This document shows, one piece after another, positions 12,232 through 20,427 of a stretch of DNA of 31,590 nucleotides. This DNA is from JBCCFW01 sp039029535 (GTDB lineage: Bacteria > Acidobacteriota > JBCCFW01): assembly GCA_039029535.1 (NCBI GenBank), contig JBCCFW010000085.1, positions 1 through 31,590 on the forward strand, written 5' to 3'. Under the pieces are notes generated by a model. It made no database searches. It had not been told where the DNA came from and worked only from the letters and a program-made list of their open reading frames with translations. Position 1 is the stretch's first letter. Each line of letters opens with the position of its first letter. The position numbers and the translations under genes were made by a program.

Positions 12232-12681
12232 ATGTCCGAGCTCTCCCGCCGCCATTTCCAGCGTCTCGCCGCCGCCGCCCTGCTCGGGGCGGTCACGGGG
12301 GCCTGCAAGCGTCCCGACTCCGGTCCGCACGCCGGAGGCACCCAGACGGCCAAGGCCGACGCCGGCAACCTCGACATCTGGCTCGAGGACGTCCACGTCT
12401 GCCGGGGCCTGAACACCTGCAAGGGCAAGGGACAGGGCGGAGAAAACGCCTGTGCCGGCCAGGGCACCTGCGCGAGCGTCGCGGCTCATCACTGCGGTGG
12501 CAGCAACGCCTGCCGAGGTCAGGGAGGCTGTGGGTCCTACCCCGGTGAGAACACCTGCCAGGGTCAGGGCGCCTGCTGTGTCCCGCTGATGGAGCAAGCC
12601 TGGCCCATGGCGCGCACTCGCTTCGAGCAAGCCATGAAGAAGGCCGGTCGCGAGTACGGCGCGGCACCGGCGGCGAGCTGA
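12232..12681 (+). CDS. Tat-exported cysteine-repeat protein, candidate MNIO precursor
   Basis: The 149-residue protein begins with a twin-arginine signal (SRRHFQRLAAAALLGAVTGAC) whose end resembles a lipobox (Cys25). Residues 57-116 contain ten cysteines in a repeat, NxCxG[QK]G followed closely by another Cys: NTCKGKG (61-67), NACAGQGTC (72-80), NACRGQGGC (92-100) and NTCQGQGACC (107-116). The tail is helical and uncharged. It is followed by DUF692 and DUF2063 genes, the enzyme pair that modifies cysteines in bufferin-type and methanobactin-like RiPPs. It is therefore probably a modified metal-binding precursor. It lacks the usual DUF2282 look of bufferins. GGAGAAAGG is the ribosome-binding site. 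Confidence 0.8.
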   Translation: MSELSRRHFQRLAAAALLGAVTGACKRPDSGPHAGGTQTAKADAGNLDIWLEDVHVCRGLNTCKGKGQGGENACAGQGTCASVAAHHCGGSNACRGQGGCGSYPGENTCQGQGACCVPLMEQAWPMARTRFEQAMKKAGREYGAAPAAS

Positions 12682-12858
12682 CCCGGACCTTTCATGAGTG
12701 TTCGTCGCGAGTGGCCGGAGATGCTAGCCGAGAAGGGCGAACGTAGCCGTGAGGCCCGGAGGCGCACTTGACGGTGCGTCGAGGACCGAGAGGCGAGTAC
12801 GCCCTTCGCAGGCAGCAGATCTGGTCACGCAGCAGGAGACTCATGAATTGTCCGGGTC
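12680..12858. repeat. Two-copy structured repeat, copy 2 (about 179 bp)
   Basis: Its left part (from CCCGGACC to GAGAAGGGC) and right part match 9485-9703, with the inner hairpin insert of copy 1 missing. The terminal stem is better here: GACCCGGAC (12680-12688) pairs with GTCCGGGTC (12850-12858), and TTCATGAGT with ACTCATGAA. GTTCG and CGAAC may pair inside. It begins on the stop codon of the precursor gene and ends 19 bases before the DUF692 start, so it lies within the operon. Confidence 0.8.
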
Positions 12859-12877
12859 AAGAGCAGTCGCGCCCGCG

Positions 12878-13822
12878 GTGACCACGCCGCGTCTCGGGCT
12901 GCCGAACCTGGGTTTCGGCCTGGGCTTGCGCTCGCCGCACTTCCCAGCCTGGCTGCGCGACGGCTCGCGCAGCGACTGGATCGAGGCGATCTCCGAGAAC
13001 TTCATGGACTCGCGAGGTCGTCCCCGACGTCTCCTCCGTGAGCTGGCCGAGCAGCGACCCGTCGTGCTGCACGGCGTCGCGCTCTCCATCGGCTCGACCG
13101 ACCCCCTCGACCTCGCCTACCTCGCCGCGCTCGACGATCTCGCCCGTGAGGTCGACGCGCCCTACGTCTCGGACCACCTCTGCTGGACGGGTGTCGGCGG
13201 TGAGGTCAGCCACGACCTGCTGCCGATCCCGCGGACGGAGGAGGCCCTCCGCCACGTCGTCGGTCGCGTGGGGGAGGTCCAGGACCGACTGCAGCGTCGG
13301 CTCGTGCTCGAGAACCCCAGCCGCTACCTCGACTTCAAGGCGTCCACCCTCGACGAGCCGAGCTTTCTCGCGGCCGTCGCCGAGGAGGCCGACTGCGGGA
13401 TCTTGCTCGACCTCAACAACGTCGTGGTGACCTGTCGGAACGAAGGCAGTGATCCTCAGGCCTTCGTCGCGGCGCTGCCGGTCGAGCGCATCGTGCAGGT
13501 GCACGTCGCCGGCCACGTCGATCTCGGGACGCATCTCCTCGACACGCACGACGCGCCGGTGCCGGACCAGGTGCTCGGGCTGCTGCGAGAGCTTCTCGAG
13601 CGTGCCCCCGAGCTGCCAGTGCTGCTGGAGTGGGATGCGCAGCTTCCGACCCTGGCCGAGCTCGATGACGAGCTCGACCGCGTGCGCGCTGCCGCCCGTG
13701 GTGAGACCGTCGCGGCCTCGCCCCTCGAGCGCTCCCGGTCCCACGAGGGCGGGGCTCCCGTTCCTCAGCCGTGGCCGGTCATGACTCCGCATTGGGACGC
13801 CCCGCGCGAGCCGGACGCGTGA
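12878..13822 (+). CDS. DUF692 multinuclear iron oxidative enzyme (MNIO; MbnB/BufB-like)
   Basis: MNIOs use two or three iron ions in a TIM barrel to oxidise cysteines of precursor peptides. The 314-residue protein has the family opening GLGLRSPHF (His21), SENFM (Glu40), VVLHGVALSIG (His65), VSDHLCW (about 97-103), LENPSRYL (about 144-151), LLDLNNVVV, VHVAGH, LLDTHDAPV and LLEWD. Each of these supplies metal-binding or barrel residues. The length is normal. The start is GTG at 12878, just after the repeat element, because the conserved N-terminus follows directly; no strong ribosome-binding site is seen. The next gene overlaps it by GTGA. Confidence 0.92.
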   Translation: MTTPRLGLPNLGFGLGLRSPHFPAWLRDGSRSDWIEAISENFMDSRGRPRRLLRELAEQRPVVLHGVALSIGSTDPLDLAYLAALDDLAREVDAPYVSDHLCWTGVGGEVSHDLLPIPRTEEALRHVVGRVGEVQDRLQRRLVLENPSRYLDFKASTLDEPSFLAAVAEEADCGILLDLNNVVVTCRNEGSDPQAFVAALPVERIVQVHVAGHVDLGTHLLDTHDAPVPDQVLGLLRELLERAPELPVLLEWDAQLPTLAELDDELDRVRAAARGETVAASPLERSRSHEGGAPVPQPWPVMTPHWDAPREPDA

Positions 13823-14619
13823 ACCTCGCCGAGCTTCAGGCCACCTTCCTTCGCGGTGTTCGCGATCCCGGAGGCGAGGCAGGACACGCGGCCGAAGCGC
13901 TCGTCGTGAGCTCGGGGCCTGGCCTCGTCACGTACTCCGGCGCCTATTGGACGCGGCTTCTCGAGGCGGCGCGCGAGCTGTTCCCCGTGACACGCGCCAC
14001 CGCTGGAGACGAGGTCTTCGATGCCCTCGTCTCGGACTACCTCCAGGCCCATCCTCCAGCAGGCACCAACCTCACGCACCTGGGTGCCGACCTCGCCGAG
14101 CATCTCGGACGCACGCGTCCCCGCAACGAGGACTGGGCCGAGCTACTGGAGGAGCTCGTCGTCTTCGAGCAAGCGGTCCTCGAGGTCTTCGATGGTCCCG
14201 GTGAGGAAGAGCGCAGCTTGCTCGCCCCGGAAGCGCTGGCTCGCTTCACGCCCGAGAGCTGGCTCGCGGCGGTGCTGGTGCCAGTTCCCAGCCTGAGGCT
14301 CCTGCGCTTCCGTCATCGTGTCAGCGAGCACTGGTTGCGAGTGCGGGCAGGTGGAGAGGCGACGCCCACGGAGGAGCACCTCGCGCCGTCGGAGGAGTAC
14401 CTCACGCTCACTCGACAGGACTACCGCGTCCGACGCCAGGTTCTCCCGGCGGCGTCCTGGCCCGTGCTCTCGGCGTTGGTGGACGGCCGCAGCGTCGGGG
14501 ACGCCTTGTCGGAGCTTCGCTTCGACGACCATCCCGAGCTCGACCTGGAGACGGCGGTGGGCGAGTGGTTCCGGTCATGGTGTGCCGCTGGTTTCTTCCT
14601 GGACGTGAGCGAAACCTGA
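13819..14619 (+). CDS. DUF2063 partner protein (BufC/HvfC-like)
   Basis: The 266-residue protein has an N-terminal DUF2063 domain (about 1-95; NLAELQATFLRGVRD, YSGAYWTRLLEAARELFPVT, YLQAHPPAGTNLTHLG) and a second helical/beta domain with VLVPVPSLRLLRFRH. In bufferin-like loci this protein partners the DUF692 enzyme, probably presenting the precursor. The GTG start overlaps the DUF692 stop by four bases, so the two should be made in equal amounts. An upstream in-frame ATG at 13771 would lie inside the DUF692 gene and is less likely. Confidence 0.88.
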   Translation: MNLAELQATFLRGVRDPGGEAGHAAEALVVSSGPGLVTYSGAYWTRLLEAARELFPVTRATAGDEVFDALVSDYLQAHPPAGTNLTHLGADLAEHLGRTRPRNEDWAELLEELVVFEQAVLEVFDGPGEEERSLLAPEALARFTPESWLAAVLVPVPSLRLLRFRHRVSEHWLRVRAGGEATPTEEHLAPSEEYLTLTRQDYRVRRQVLPAASWPVLSALVDGRSVGDALSELRFDDHPELDLETAVGEWFRSWCAAGFFLDVSET

Positions 14620-14704
14620 CGATCGAACGAGATCGGTTGGTGACATGCTCCCGTCACGAGCCCGCTCCGCGCAGACTCGCGTCGTGGGCTTCCTGGCGGG
14701 AGAC

Positions 14705-15148
14705 ATGTTCGAGAGATTCAGCGACAGCACGCGACGTGTTCTCTTCAACGCCCATCTCGCGGCCGGTCAGGCGGGGAGCCCGACCATCGACGGCGAGCAC
14801 CTTCTCCTCGGTCTCCTCGTCAAGTGCGAGGACGGCGTGGACGCGATCCTGGCCGGTGCCGGGCTCGCTCCCGAGGCCTTGCGAGCGGGCCTGGCGACTC
14901 CGGTGACGACCGAGGCGGCGGGCTCGACGGAGCTCGCGCTCGGCGAGGAAGGACAGAGGGTGCTCCAGCTCGCGGTCGAAGAAGCCGACACGCTCGGCAG
15001 CGACCGCGCCGGCTCGGGGCACGTCCTGCTCGGGTTGATCCGCTGTCACGACCTGCCCGTGGGGCAGCGGCTCCACGACCAGGGCCTGCGGCTCGAGAGC
15101 GCACGCGCCTGCCCACGGCTCATGCCCCCTGAACGGAAGAGCTCATGA
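14705..15148 (+). CDS. Stand-alone Clp N-terminal domain protein
   Basis: The 147-residue protein is made of the double Clp-N repeat found at the start of ClpA/ClpC chaperones, where it binds substrates and adaptors: MFERFSDSTRRVLFNAHLAA, IDGEHLLLGLLVKCEDG, then LGEEGQRVLQLAVEEAD and GSGHVLLGLIRC. No AAA+ domain follows. It might modulate a Clp protease or bind a degron. The ATG at 14705 follows GGGAG and matches the domain start; the frame is open further upstream. Its end overlaps the pyruvate kinase ATG (ATGA). Confidence 0.88.
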   Translation: MFERFSDSTRRVLFNAHLAAGQAGSPTIDGEHLLLGLLVKCEDGVDAILAGAGLAPEALRAGLATPVTTEAAGSTELALGEEGQRVLQLAVEEADTLGSDRAGSGHVLLGLIRCHDLPVGQRLHDQGLRLESARACPRLMPPERKSS

Positions 15149-16596
15149 TCGAATTGACCGACTGGCTCAAGCGACGACGCACCAAGATCGTGGCGACCCT
15201 CGGACCGGCGTCGGCGTCGGAAGAAGTGATCGCCGAGCTCATCCGCGCCGGTGCCGACCTGTTCCGACTGAACATGTCGCACGGGACGCACGATCAGCAT
15301 CGGGCGACCTTCGCTGCCGTGCGCAAGGTCAGCGCGGAGATCGGCAAGGAGGTCGCGATCCTCGCCGACCTCTGTGGTCCGAAGATCCGGGTCGGCAAGT
15401 TCGAAGAGGGCTCGATCGAGCTGGAGGTCGACGAGGAAGTCACCGTCACCACCGCCGAGGTCATCGGCAAGTCGGGTCTCATTCCCTGCCAGTACGAGGC
15501 TCTGGCCCGCGACGCCGAGGAAGGCGACCGCGTGTTGCTCGACGACGGCCGTCTCGAGCTCGAGGTGCTCGGAGGTGACGACGTCGAGCTGCGCTGTCGC
15601 GTGAAGGTCGGCGGCACGCTCAAGGAGCGCAAGGGCATGCACCTGCCGGGCGTGGCGGTGTCGGCGCCCGCTCTCACCGAGAAGGACCACGTCGACGCAC
15701 GCTTCGCCCTCGAGCTGCCGGTCGACTACTTCGCGCTGTCGTTCGTGCGACGACCCGAGGACCTCGAGCCGCTGCGCGCGATCATCAGCGAGGCCGGACA
15801 GAGCACGCCCATCATCTCGAAGATCGAGAAACCGGAAGCGCTCGAGAACATCCAGGGAATCCTCGCGACCTCCGACGGCATCATGGTCGCTCGTGGTGAC
15901 CTCGGCGTGGAGCTGCCGCCGGAGCAAGTTCCGATCGCGCAGCAGCAACTCATCGACGCGGCCCGCAAGCACTCGCTCCCGGTCATCGTGGCGACCCAGA
16001 TGCTCGAGTCGATGATCGAGAGCAGCACGCCGACGCGCGCCGAGGTCTCCGACGTCGCCAACGCGGTGCTCGCCGGCACCGACGCGGTCATGCTCTCGGC
16101 GGAGACCGCCGCCGGGCGCTACCCGGTCGAGGCCGTGCAGGTCATGGACCGCGTGGCGCGTCAGACCGAGTCCTACCTCTGGCAGGGCGACAAGTTCGGT
16201 GCCCTCGGCGAGCAAGACGAGGAGGCCGACGGGGACACGCTCCTCGGCCTGGCCATCGCGCGGTCGACGGCGCAGCTCTCGCGAGATCTCCACGTCCGCG
16301 CCATCGGCGTGTTCTCCCACACCGGTCGTTCGGTGCGTGAGGTCAGCTCGTCGCGGCCGGCCGCGCCGGTTCTCGCTCTCTCCGATGATCCGAGCTCTCA
16401 CCGTCGGCTCTGCCTGCTCTGGGGCGTGCTGCCCCAGCTCATCGACGCCCGCGAGGCCGCCCGCCCAGAGGACTCGCTCCGCTGGCGCGCGGCCCAGATG
16501 GGCCTGACGGACATCGGTCAGAACTTGCTTCTCGTCCGGGGATTCCACCCGGATCCGGAGCAGTCGGAGCCGTCGATCACCGTGCTGAGAGCCTGA
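15145..16596 (+). CDS. pyk: Pyruvate kinase
   Basis: It converts phosphoenolpyruvate and ADP to pyruvate and ATP in glycolysis. The 483-residue protein has RRTKIVATLGPAS, FRLNMSHGTHDQH, DLCGPKIRVG, the B domain (about 70-170), FALSFVRRPEDL, IISKIEKPEALENI (catalytic Lys and Glu), DGIMVARGDLGVE, VATQMLESMI, TRAEVSDVANAVLAGTDAVMLSAETAAG, and a C-terminal regulatory domain with FSHTGRSVR. All catalytic residues are present and the length is normal. It is translationally coupled to the Clp-N gene upstream, an unusual partner. Confidence 0.97.
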   Translation: MIELTDWLKRRRTKIVATLGPASASEEVIAELIRAGADLFRLNMSHGTHDQHRATFAAVRKVSAEIGKEVAILADLCGPKIRVGKFEEGSIELEVDEEVTVTTAEVIGKSGLIPCQYEALARDAEEGDRVLLDDGRLELEVLGGDDVELRCRVKVGGTLKERKGMHLPGVAVSAPALTEKDHVDARFALELPVDYFALSFVRRPEDLEPLRAIISEAGQSTPIISKIEKPEALENIQGILATSDGIMVARGDLGVELPPEQVPIAQQQLIDAARKHSLPVIVATQMLESMIESSTPTRAEVSDVANAVLAGTDAVMLSAETAAGRYPVEAVQVMDRVARQTESYLWQGDKFGALGEQDEEADGDTLLGLAIARSTAQLSRDLHVRAIGVFSHTGRSVREVSSSRPAAPVLALSDDPSSHRRLCLLWGVLPQLIDAREAARPEDSLRWRAAQMGLTDIGQNLLLVRGFHPDPEQSEPSITVLRA

Positions 16597-16740
16597 TCGG
16601 AGGAAGCGGCGGGCGTGGATCGAGTGGCGGGCCCTTCCGTGAGTTTTCGGTGAGCCCCTTCCCAGCACGAGACGGGGCCCTCTCGAGGGGTCATGATCGC
16701 GCTGAGATTCCTTTCAGTGCTCCCAGCCACGGACTTTCCA

Positions 16741-17466
16741 GTGACCAAGCCGCAGGTCCTCGTCGTGGAAGACGAGGAGGACATCGCCGAGCTCCTGACC
16801 TACAACCTCGAGCGCAACGGGTTCGATCCCACCTGGGTCGCCAGTGGGGAGGAGGCCCTCAAGGCCCTCGCCGCTCAGCGCCCCGACCTCGTCCTGCTCG
16901 ACCTCATGCTTCCTGGCATGGACGGTCTCGAAGTCTGCCGGCACGTCCGTCAGACGGAGGGCTCTCGCGACCTGCCGGTGGTCATGGTCACCGCCCGGGG
17001 CGAGGAGTCCGAGGTCGTTGCGGGGCTCGAGATCGGGGCCGACGACTACATCACCAAGCCCTTCAGCCCGCGTGTTCTCACCGCACGGCTCAAGGCGGTC
17101 ATGCGTCGTCGGAGCAACCCCGAGACCGCGCCTGAAGATCTCATCGAGCGGGGTGAGCTCGTCATCCATCCGGGTCGGCACGAGGCGACCGTCGAAGGAC
17201 GTCTCCTTCAGCTGACTCGCACGGAGTTCCGCATCCTCCACCTGCTGGCGCGGCGCCCGGGATGGGTGTTCACCCGTCAGCAGATCATCGATGCCGCACA
17301 GGGTGAAGACGTTGCCGTCACGCCACGTTCGGTCGACGTCCACGTCGTCGCCATTCGACGGAAGCTCGGCCCCGAGGCCGGGCTCATCGAGACCGTCCGC
17401 GGCGTGGGCTACCGCTTCCAGGATGCCGACGACAACCGCTCCGACGAGGAAGACGACGCTGCCTGA
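16741..17466 (+). CDS. PhoB-type response regulator
   Basis: The receiver domain (residues 1-121) has the acidic pair in VVEDEED, phospho-acceptor Asp54 in LLDLMLPGMDG, the Thr of VMVTARG and Lys106 in YITKPFSP. The C-terminal OmpR/PhoB winged helix (about 140-230) shows LTRTEFRILHLLARRPGWVF, RSVDVHVVAIRRKLG and IETVRGVGYRF. It is most like PhoB, so it may govern phosphate starvation genes, but no pst or pho genes are near. The start is uncertain: GTG at 16741 (VTKPQVLVVEDE) fits the family; an ATG at 16693 would add 16 residues. Confidence 0.9.
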   Translation: MTKPQVLVVEDEEDIAELLTYNLERNGFDPTWVASGEEALKALAAQRPDLVLLDLMLPGMDGLEVCRHVRQTEGSRDLPVVMVTARGEESEVVAGLEIGADDYITKPFSPRVLTARLKAVMRRRSNPETAPEDLIERGELVIHPGRHEATVEGRLLQLTRTEFRILHLLARRPGWVFTRQQIIDAAQGEDVAVTPRSVDVHVVAIRRKLGPEAGLIETVRGVGYRFQDADDNRSDEEDDAA

Positions 17467-17523
17467 GCCGGTCGGACGCCGGGCCGGCCGCTCGCTCTCG
17501 TCCCGCCCACGTGGGTTCACCGG

Positions 17524-17529
17524 TAGCAT
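17524..17529 (+). promoter_or_regulatory. Possible -10 element before the PhoR-like kinase
   Basis: TAGCAT ends seven bases before the GTG at 17537, without a Shine-Dalgarno sequence or a clear -35. It could start a leaderless mRNA for the kinase. Confidence 0.3.
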
Positions 17530-17536
17530 TCGGCCC

Positions 17537-19339
17537 GTGCGCCCCTCCGGATTCTCCCGCTCGCTGGTCACGCAGCTCGTGGCGATCCTCGCCCTCTGCG
17601 CGGCCGTCATCGGCCTTCTCTCCTGGTCGGTGCGGGGGCGCCTGCTCGCCGCCCAGGAAGACGACCTGCTCGAGCGCGCCCGTTGGATTCGCTCCGAGCT
17701 GACCGCTCGCGGTGCCGGTGCCTGGCCTCCCGACCAGGAGCAGCTCCGTGCTTGGGGCAAGGGCACCATGCGGGTCTCCGCCTTCACGTTCGATGGCGAG
17801 CTGCTCAGCGACTCGGCCGGAGCCTCGAGCTCGGTCAAGACGGGTCGTCTCGCGCCTGCGCTCGTGACGGCAGCGCAGGACGGGGAAGCCAGCCAGTCCG
17901 GCTACAGCGCCCGCGATGGGCGCGACATGAGCGTCGCAGTGGTGGTCGTGTCGACCGATGGGTCGTCGCGGGGCCTGCTGACCCTGGGCCTCCCGGCCGC
18001 AGCGCTCAACGGCCTGCTCGCCGAGCTCTTGCGGCCCATCGCCCTGGCGGTGCTTCTCATCGCCCTGCTCGCCGCGACCCTGGCCTGGTACTCGTGGTGG
18101 AAGGTGTCGCGTGCCCTCGGCTCGCTCCGGCAGGCGGCGGGGAGCTTCGCGGCGGGTGACACGACCCAGCTCGTCCTGCCCTCCTTCGAGGACGAAGGGC
18201 TTCGTTCTCTCAGCCAGGCCCTCAACGACATGGCGCGTCAGCTCGACGAGCGTCTCCGCACCATCACGTTGCAGGAGCGTGAGCAGCACGCGGTGCTGTC
18301 GAGCCTCACCGAGGCCGTGGTGGCGACCTCGCCCGACGGTCACGTGCTCAGTCTCAACCAGGCGGCGGAGCGGCTCTTCGGCACCGACACGGCTGCCGCC
18401 GAGGGGCGTCCGCTCTCCGACCTCGCCCGCGAGGCCGAGCTCGAGTCGCTCGTGTCGGAGGTGCTCGACCGCGGCCTGCCGTCGGAGAAGGAGATCGACC
18501 TCCGCATCGGCGAGGACACGCGTCGCTTGCTCGTTCATGGATCGCTGCTGCAAGACACCACCGGACAACGCTGGGGCGTCGTGCTGGCGCTCGCCGACGT
18601 CACGCGCCTGCGTCAGCTCGAGACCGTGCGAACCGATTTCGTGGCCAACGTCTCCCACGAGCTGCGGACGCCGATCACGTCGATCAAGGGCTTCATCGAG
18701 ACCCTTCGCGACGGGGCGCTGGAAGACGGGGACCGCGCGCGTCACTTCCTGGGCATCCTCGAGCGTCAGTCGGACCGGCTCGGCGCGATCATCGAGGACT
18801 TGCTCAGCCTGTCTCGTCTCGAGAGCGACGAGATGCAGGCGACGCCCCGCAAGCGCGTCCGACTGCTCGGCGTGCTCGAGCGGGCCTCCGAGACCTGCTC
18901 GGGGCCGGCGAACAAGGGTCAGGTGGAGGTGGTCGTCGACTGCTCCGGGACGGCGCAGCTCGGCTGCCATCCCGAGCTGCTGGAGCAGGCGGTGGTCAAC
19001 CTCGTGCACAACGCGATCAAGGCCAGCGAGGCCGGGTCGCGGGTGGAGGTCGCCGGAGCCGAGGAGGAAGACGGCGCGGCCTGGATCGAGGTGCGCGACC
19101 ACGGCAACGGCATCGAGGCGCATCACTTGCCGCGTCTCTTCGAGCGTTTCTACCGCGTCGACAAGGCGCGGTCGCGTCGGGAGGGCGGCACGGGTCTCGG
19201 CCTCGCCATCGTCAAGCACGTCGCCCAGCTCCATGGCGGTCGGGCGTGCGTCGAGAGCCGACCGGGCGTGGGCACGACCTTCCGGCTCGACCTCCCGTCT
19301 GAGGTGAAGCGACCCGTCGAGCAGGAGGCGCTCGGGTAG
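17537..19339 (+). CDS. PhoR-like sensor histidine kinase
   Basis: The 600-residue membrane kinase has TM1 at about 10-30, a periplasmic domain (about 31-165), TM2 at about 166-187, a HAMP linker, and a PAS domain (about 250-365; VLSSLTEAVVATSPDGHVLSL). HisKA has His373 in VSHELRTPIT, and the HATPase has NLVHNAIKAS (N box, about 491), DHGNGI and GTGLGLAIV (G box, about 550). The order TM-sensor-TM-HAMP-PAS-kinase is that of Gram-positive PhoR/WalK types. It should phosphorylate the regulator encoded 70 bases upstream. The start GTG at 17537 is set by the first helix; the open frame extends further but inside the regulator gene. Confidence 0.93.
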   Translation: MRPSGFSRSLVTQLVAILALCAAVIGLLSWSVRGRLLAAQEDDLLERARWIRSELTARGAGAWPPDQEQLRAWGKGTMRVSAFTFDGELLSDSAGASSSVKTGRLAPALVTAAQDGEASQSGYSARDGRDMSVAVVVVSTDGSSRGLLTLGLPAAALNGLLAELLRPIALAVLLIALLAATLAWYSWWKVSRALGSLRQAAGSFAAGDTTQLVLPSFEDEGLRSLSQALNDMARQLDERLRTITLQEREQHAVLSSLTEAVVATSPDGHVLSLNQAAERLFGTDTAAAEGRPLSDLAREAELESLVSEVLDRGLPSEKEIDLRIGEDTRRLLVHGSLLQDTTGQRWGVVLALADVTRLRQLETVRTDFVANVSHELRTPITSIKGFIETLRDGALEDGDRARHFLGILERQSDRLGAIIEDLLSLSRLESDEMQATPRKRVRLLGVLERASETCSGPANKGQVEVVVDCSGTAQLGCHPELLEQAVVNLVHNAIKASEAGSRVEVAGAEEEDGAAWIEVRDHGNGIEAHHLPRLFERFYRVDKARSRREGGTGLGLAIVKHVAQLHGGRACVESRPGVGTTFRLDLPSEVKRPVEQEALG

Positions 19340-19368
19340 GATCTCCGTCCCACGTCCCGGGAGGTCCC

Positions 19369-20427
19369 ATGTCCGAGCCCAGCACCAGCGACGAGCACGA
19401 GGCGGTTCGCCTGGAGACCTTCGAGGTCGAGCTGCCCAACGGCTCCGACGGAGATGCGCTCGTCCACCTCCGGTTCCTTCACGAGGGGCGCTCGCTGCTC
19501 TTCGACGTCGGGGACGTCAGCCGGATGGCGCTCACCGACCTCCTGCGGGTCGAGCACCTCTTCATCAGTCACTGTCACGTCGACCACTTCATCGGTTTCG
19601 ATGCGCTCATCCGACCTCGGGTGTGCCGGGAGGATCTCCTCACCGTGCACGGACCGCCGGGGATGATCGACCGCGTGGGCGGGCGACTCTCGGGCTACAC
19701 CTGGAACCTCACCGACGGCAACGCCATGGTCATCGAGGTCCGGGAGGTGAACGAGCGAGCAGTGGGTCAGGCGCGCTTCTCCAGTGGCGAGGCCTTCGTC
19801 CGCGATGATCAGCCCACGCTCATGCGCCCGAACCCCGTGTTCGCCGACGACAGCTTCACCGTCGAGACCGTCGCCCTCGACCACGGCATCGTCTCCCAAG
19901 CCTGGGCCATCCAGATGCGGCCGCGGGTGCAGGTGCAGGTCGGGAAGGTCCAGGCGGCCGGGCTGGCCCCGGGGCCCTGGCTGGCCCGCCTCAAGGAGGC
20001 GGTGCGCGATGCCGCGGCATGGGACGAGGAGATCGAGCTCCCGAATGGCGGGATGCGTGCGGTGGGTGAGCTCAGCGACGAGTTTCTCGAGGTCCGGCCG
20101 GGGGAGCGCTTCGTCTACGTGACCGACGCGGCGTTCTCGCCGAGCAACCAGGAGAACATCGTGGCGCTGGCGGAGGGGGCCGACCTCTTCGCCTGCGAGT
20201 CTCCCTTCCTCGAGTCGGAGATCGAGAAGGCCAAGCGCTCGTGTCATCTCACCGCGCGTCAGGCCGGTGAGCTCGCGGGCCGTGCCGGCGTGAAGCGCCT
20301 CTTGCTCTTCCACGTCTCGCCCCGCTACTCGGACTTCGAGGGTCACCTCGCCGAGGCTGGCGAGGAGTCGGGTCTTCAGCCCATCGTGCGTCGATCGCGG
20401 CGGCCGGCGCCGGCGGGGAGTCACTGA
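19369..20427 (+). CDS. Metallo-beta-lactamase-fold hydrolase, RNase Z-like
   Basis: The 352-residue protein has the metal motif HCHVDH in LFISHCHVDHFIGFD (about 64-78), a later TDAAFS, a separate ACESPF, and HLTARQAGELAGRAGVKRLL then LFHVSPRY. The last three are features of RNase Z (tRNA 3' processing). An insertion at about 150-250 may replace the RNase Z exosite arm. All tRNAs in this window encode CCA, so a tRNA-maturation role would concern 3' trailers; other substrates are possible. The ATG is preceded by GGGAGG. The next gene starts within its stop codon (TGATG). Confidence 0.85.
   Translation: MSEPSTSDEHEAVRLETFEVELPNGSDGDALVHLRFLHEGRSLLFDVGDVSRMALTDLLRVEHLFISHCHVDHFIGFDALIRPRVCREDLLTVHGPPGMIDRVGGRLSGYTWNLTDGNAMVIEVREVNERAVGQARFSSGEAFVRDDQPTLMRPNPVFADDSFTVETVALDHGIVSQAWAIQMRPRVQVQVGKVQAAGLAPGPWLARLKEAVRDAAAWDEEIELPNGGMRAVGELSDEFLEVRPGERFVYVTDAAFSPSNQENIVALAEGADLFACESPFLESEIEKAKRSCHLTARQAGELAGRAGVKRLLLFHVSPRYSDFEGHLAEAGEESGLQPIVRRSRRPAPAGSH

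Noticed and set aside
16693..16740. Longer start for the PhoB-type regulator
   Set aside because: The 16 extra residues are not typical of receivers and the candidate Shine-Dalgarno is only two bases from the ATG; kept as an alternative only.
17384..19234. 616-codon minus-strand ORF
   Set aside because: Antisense to the PhoR-like kinase, whose motifs are complete; no domain in the shadow frame.
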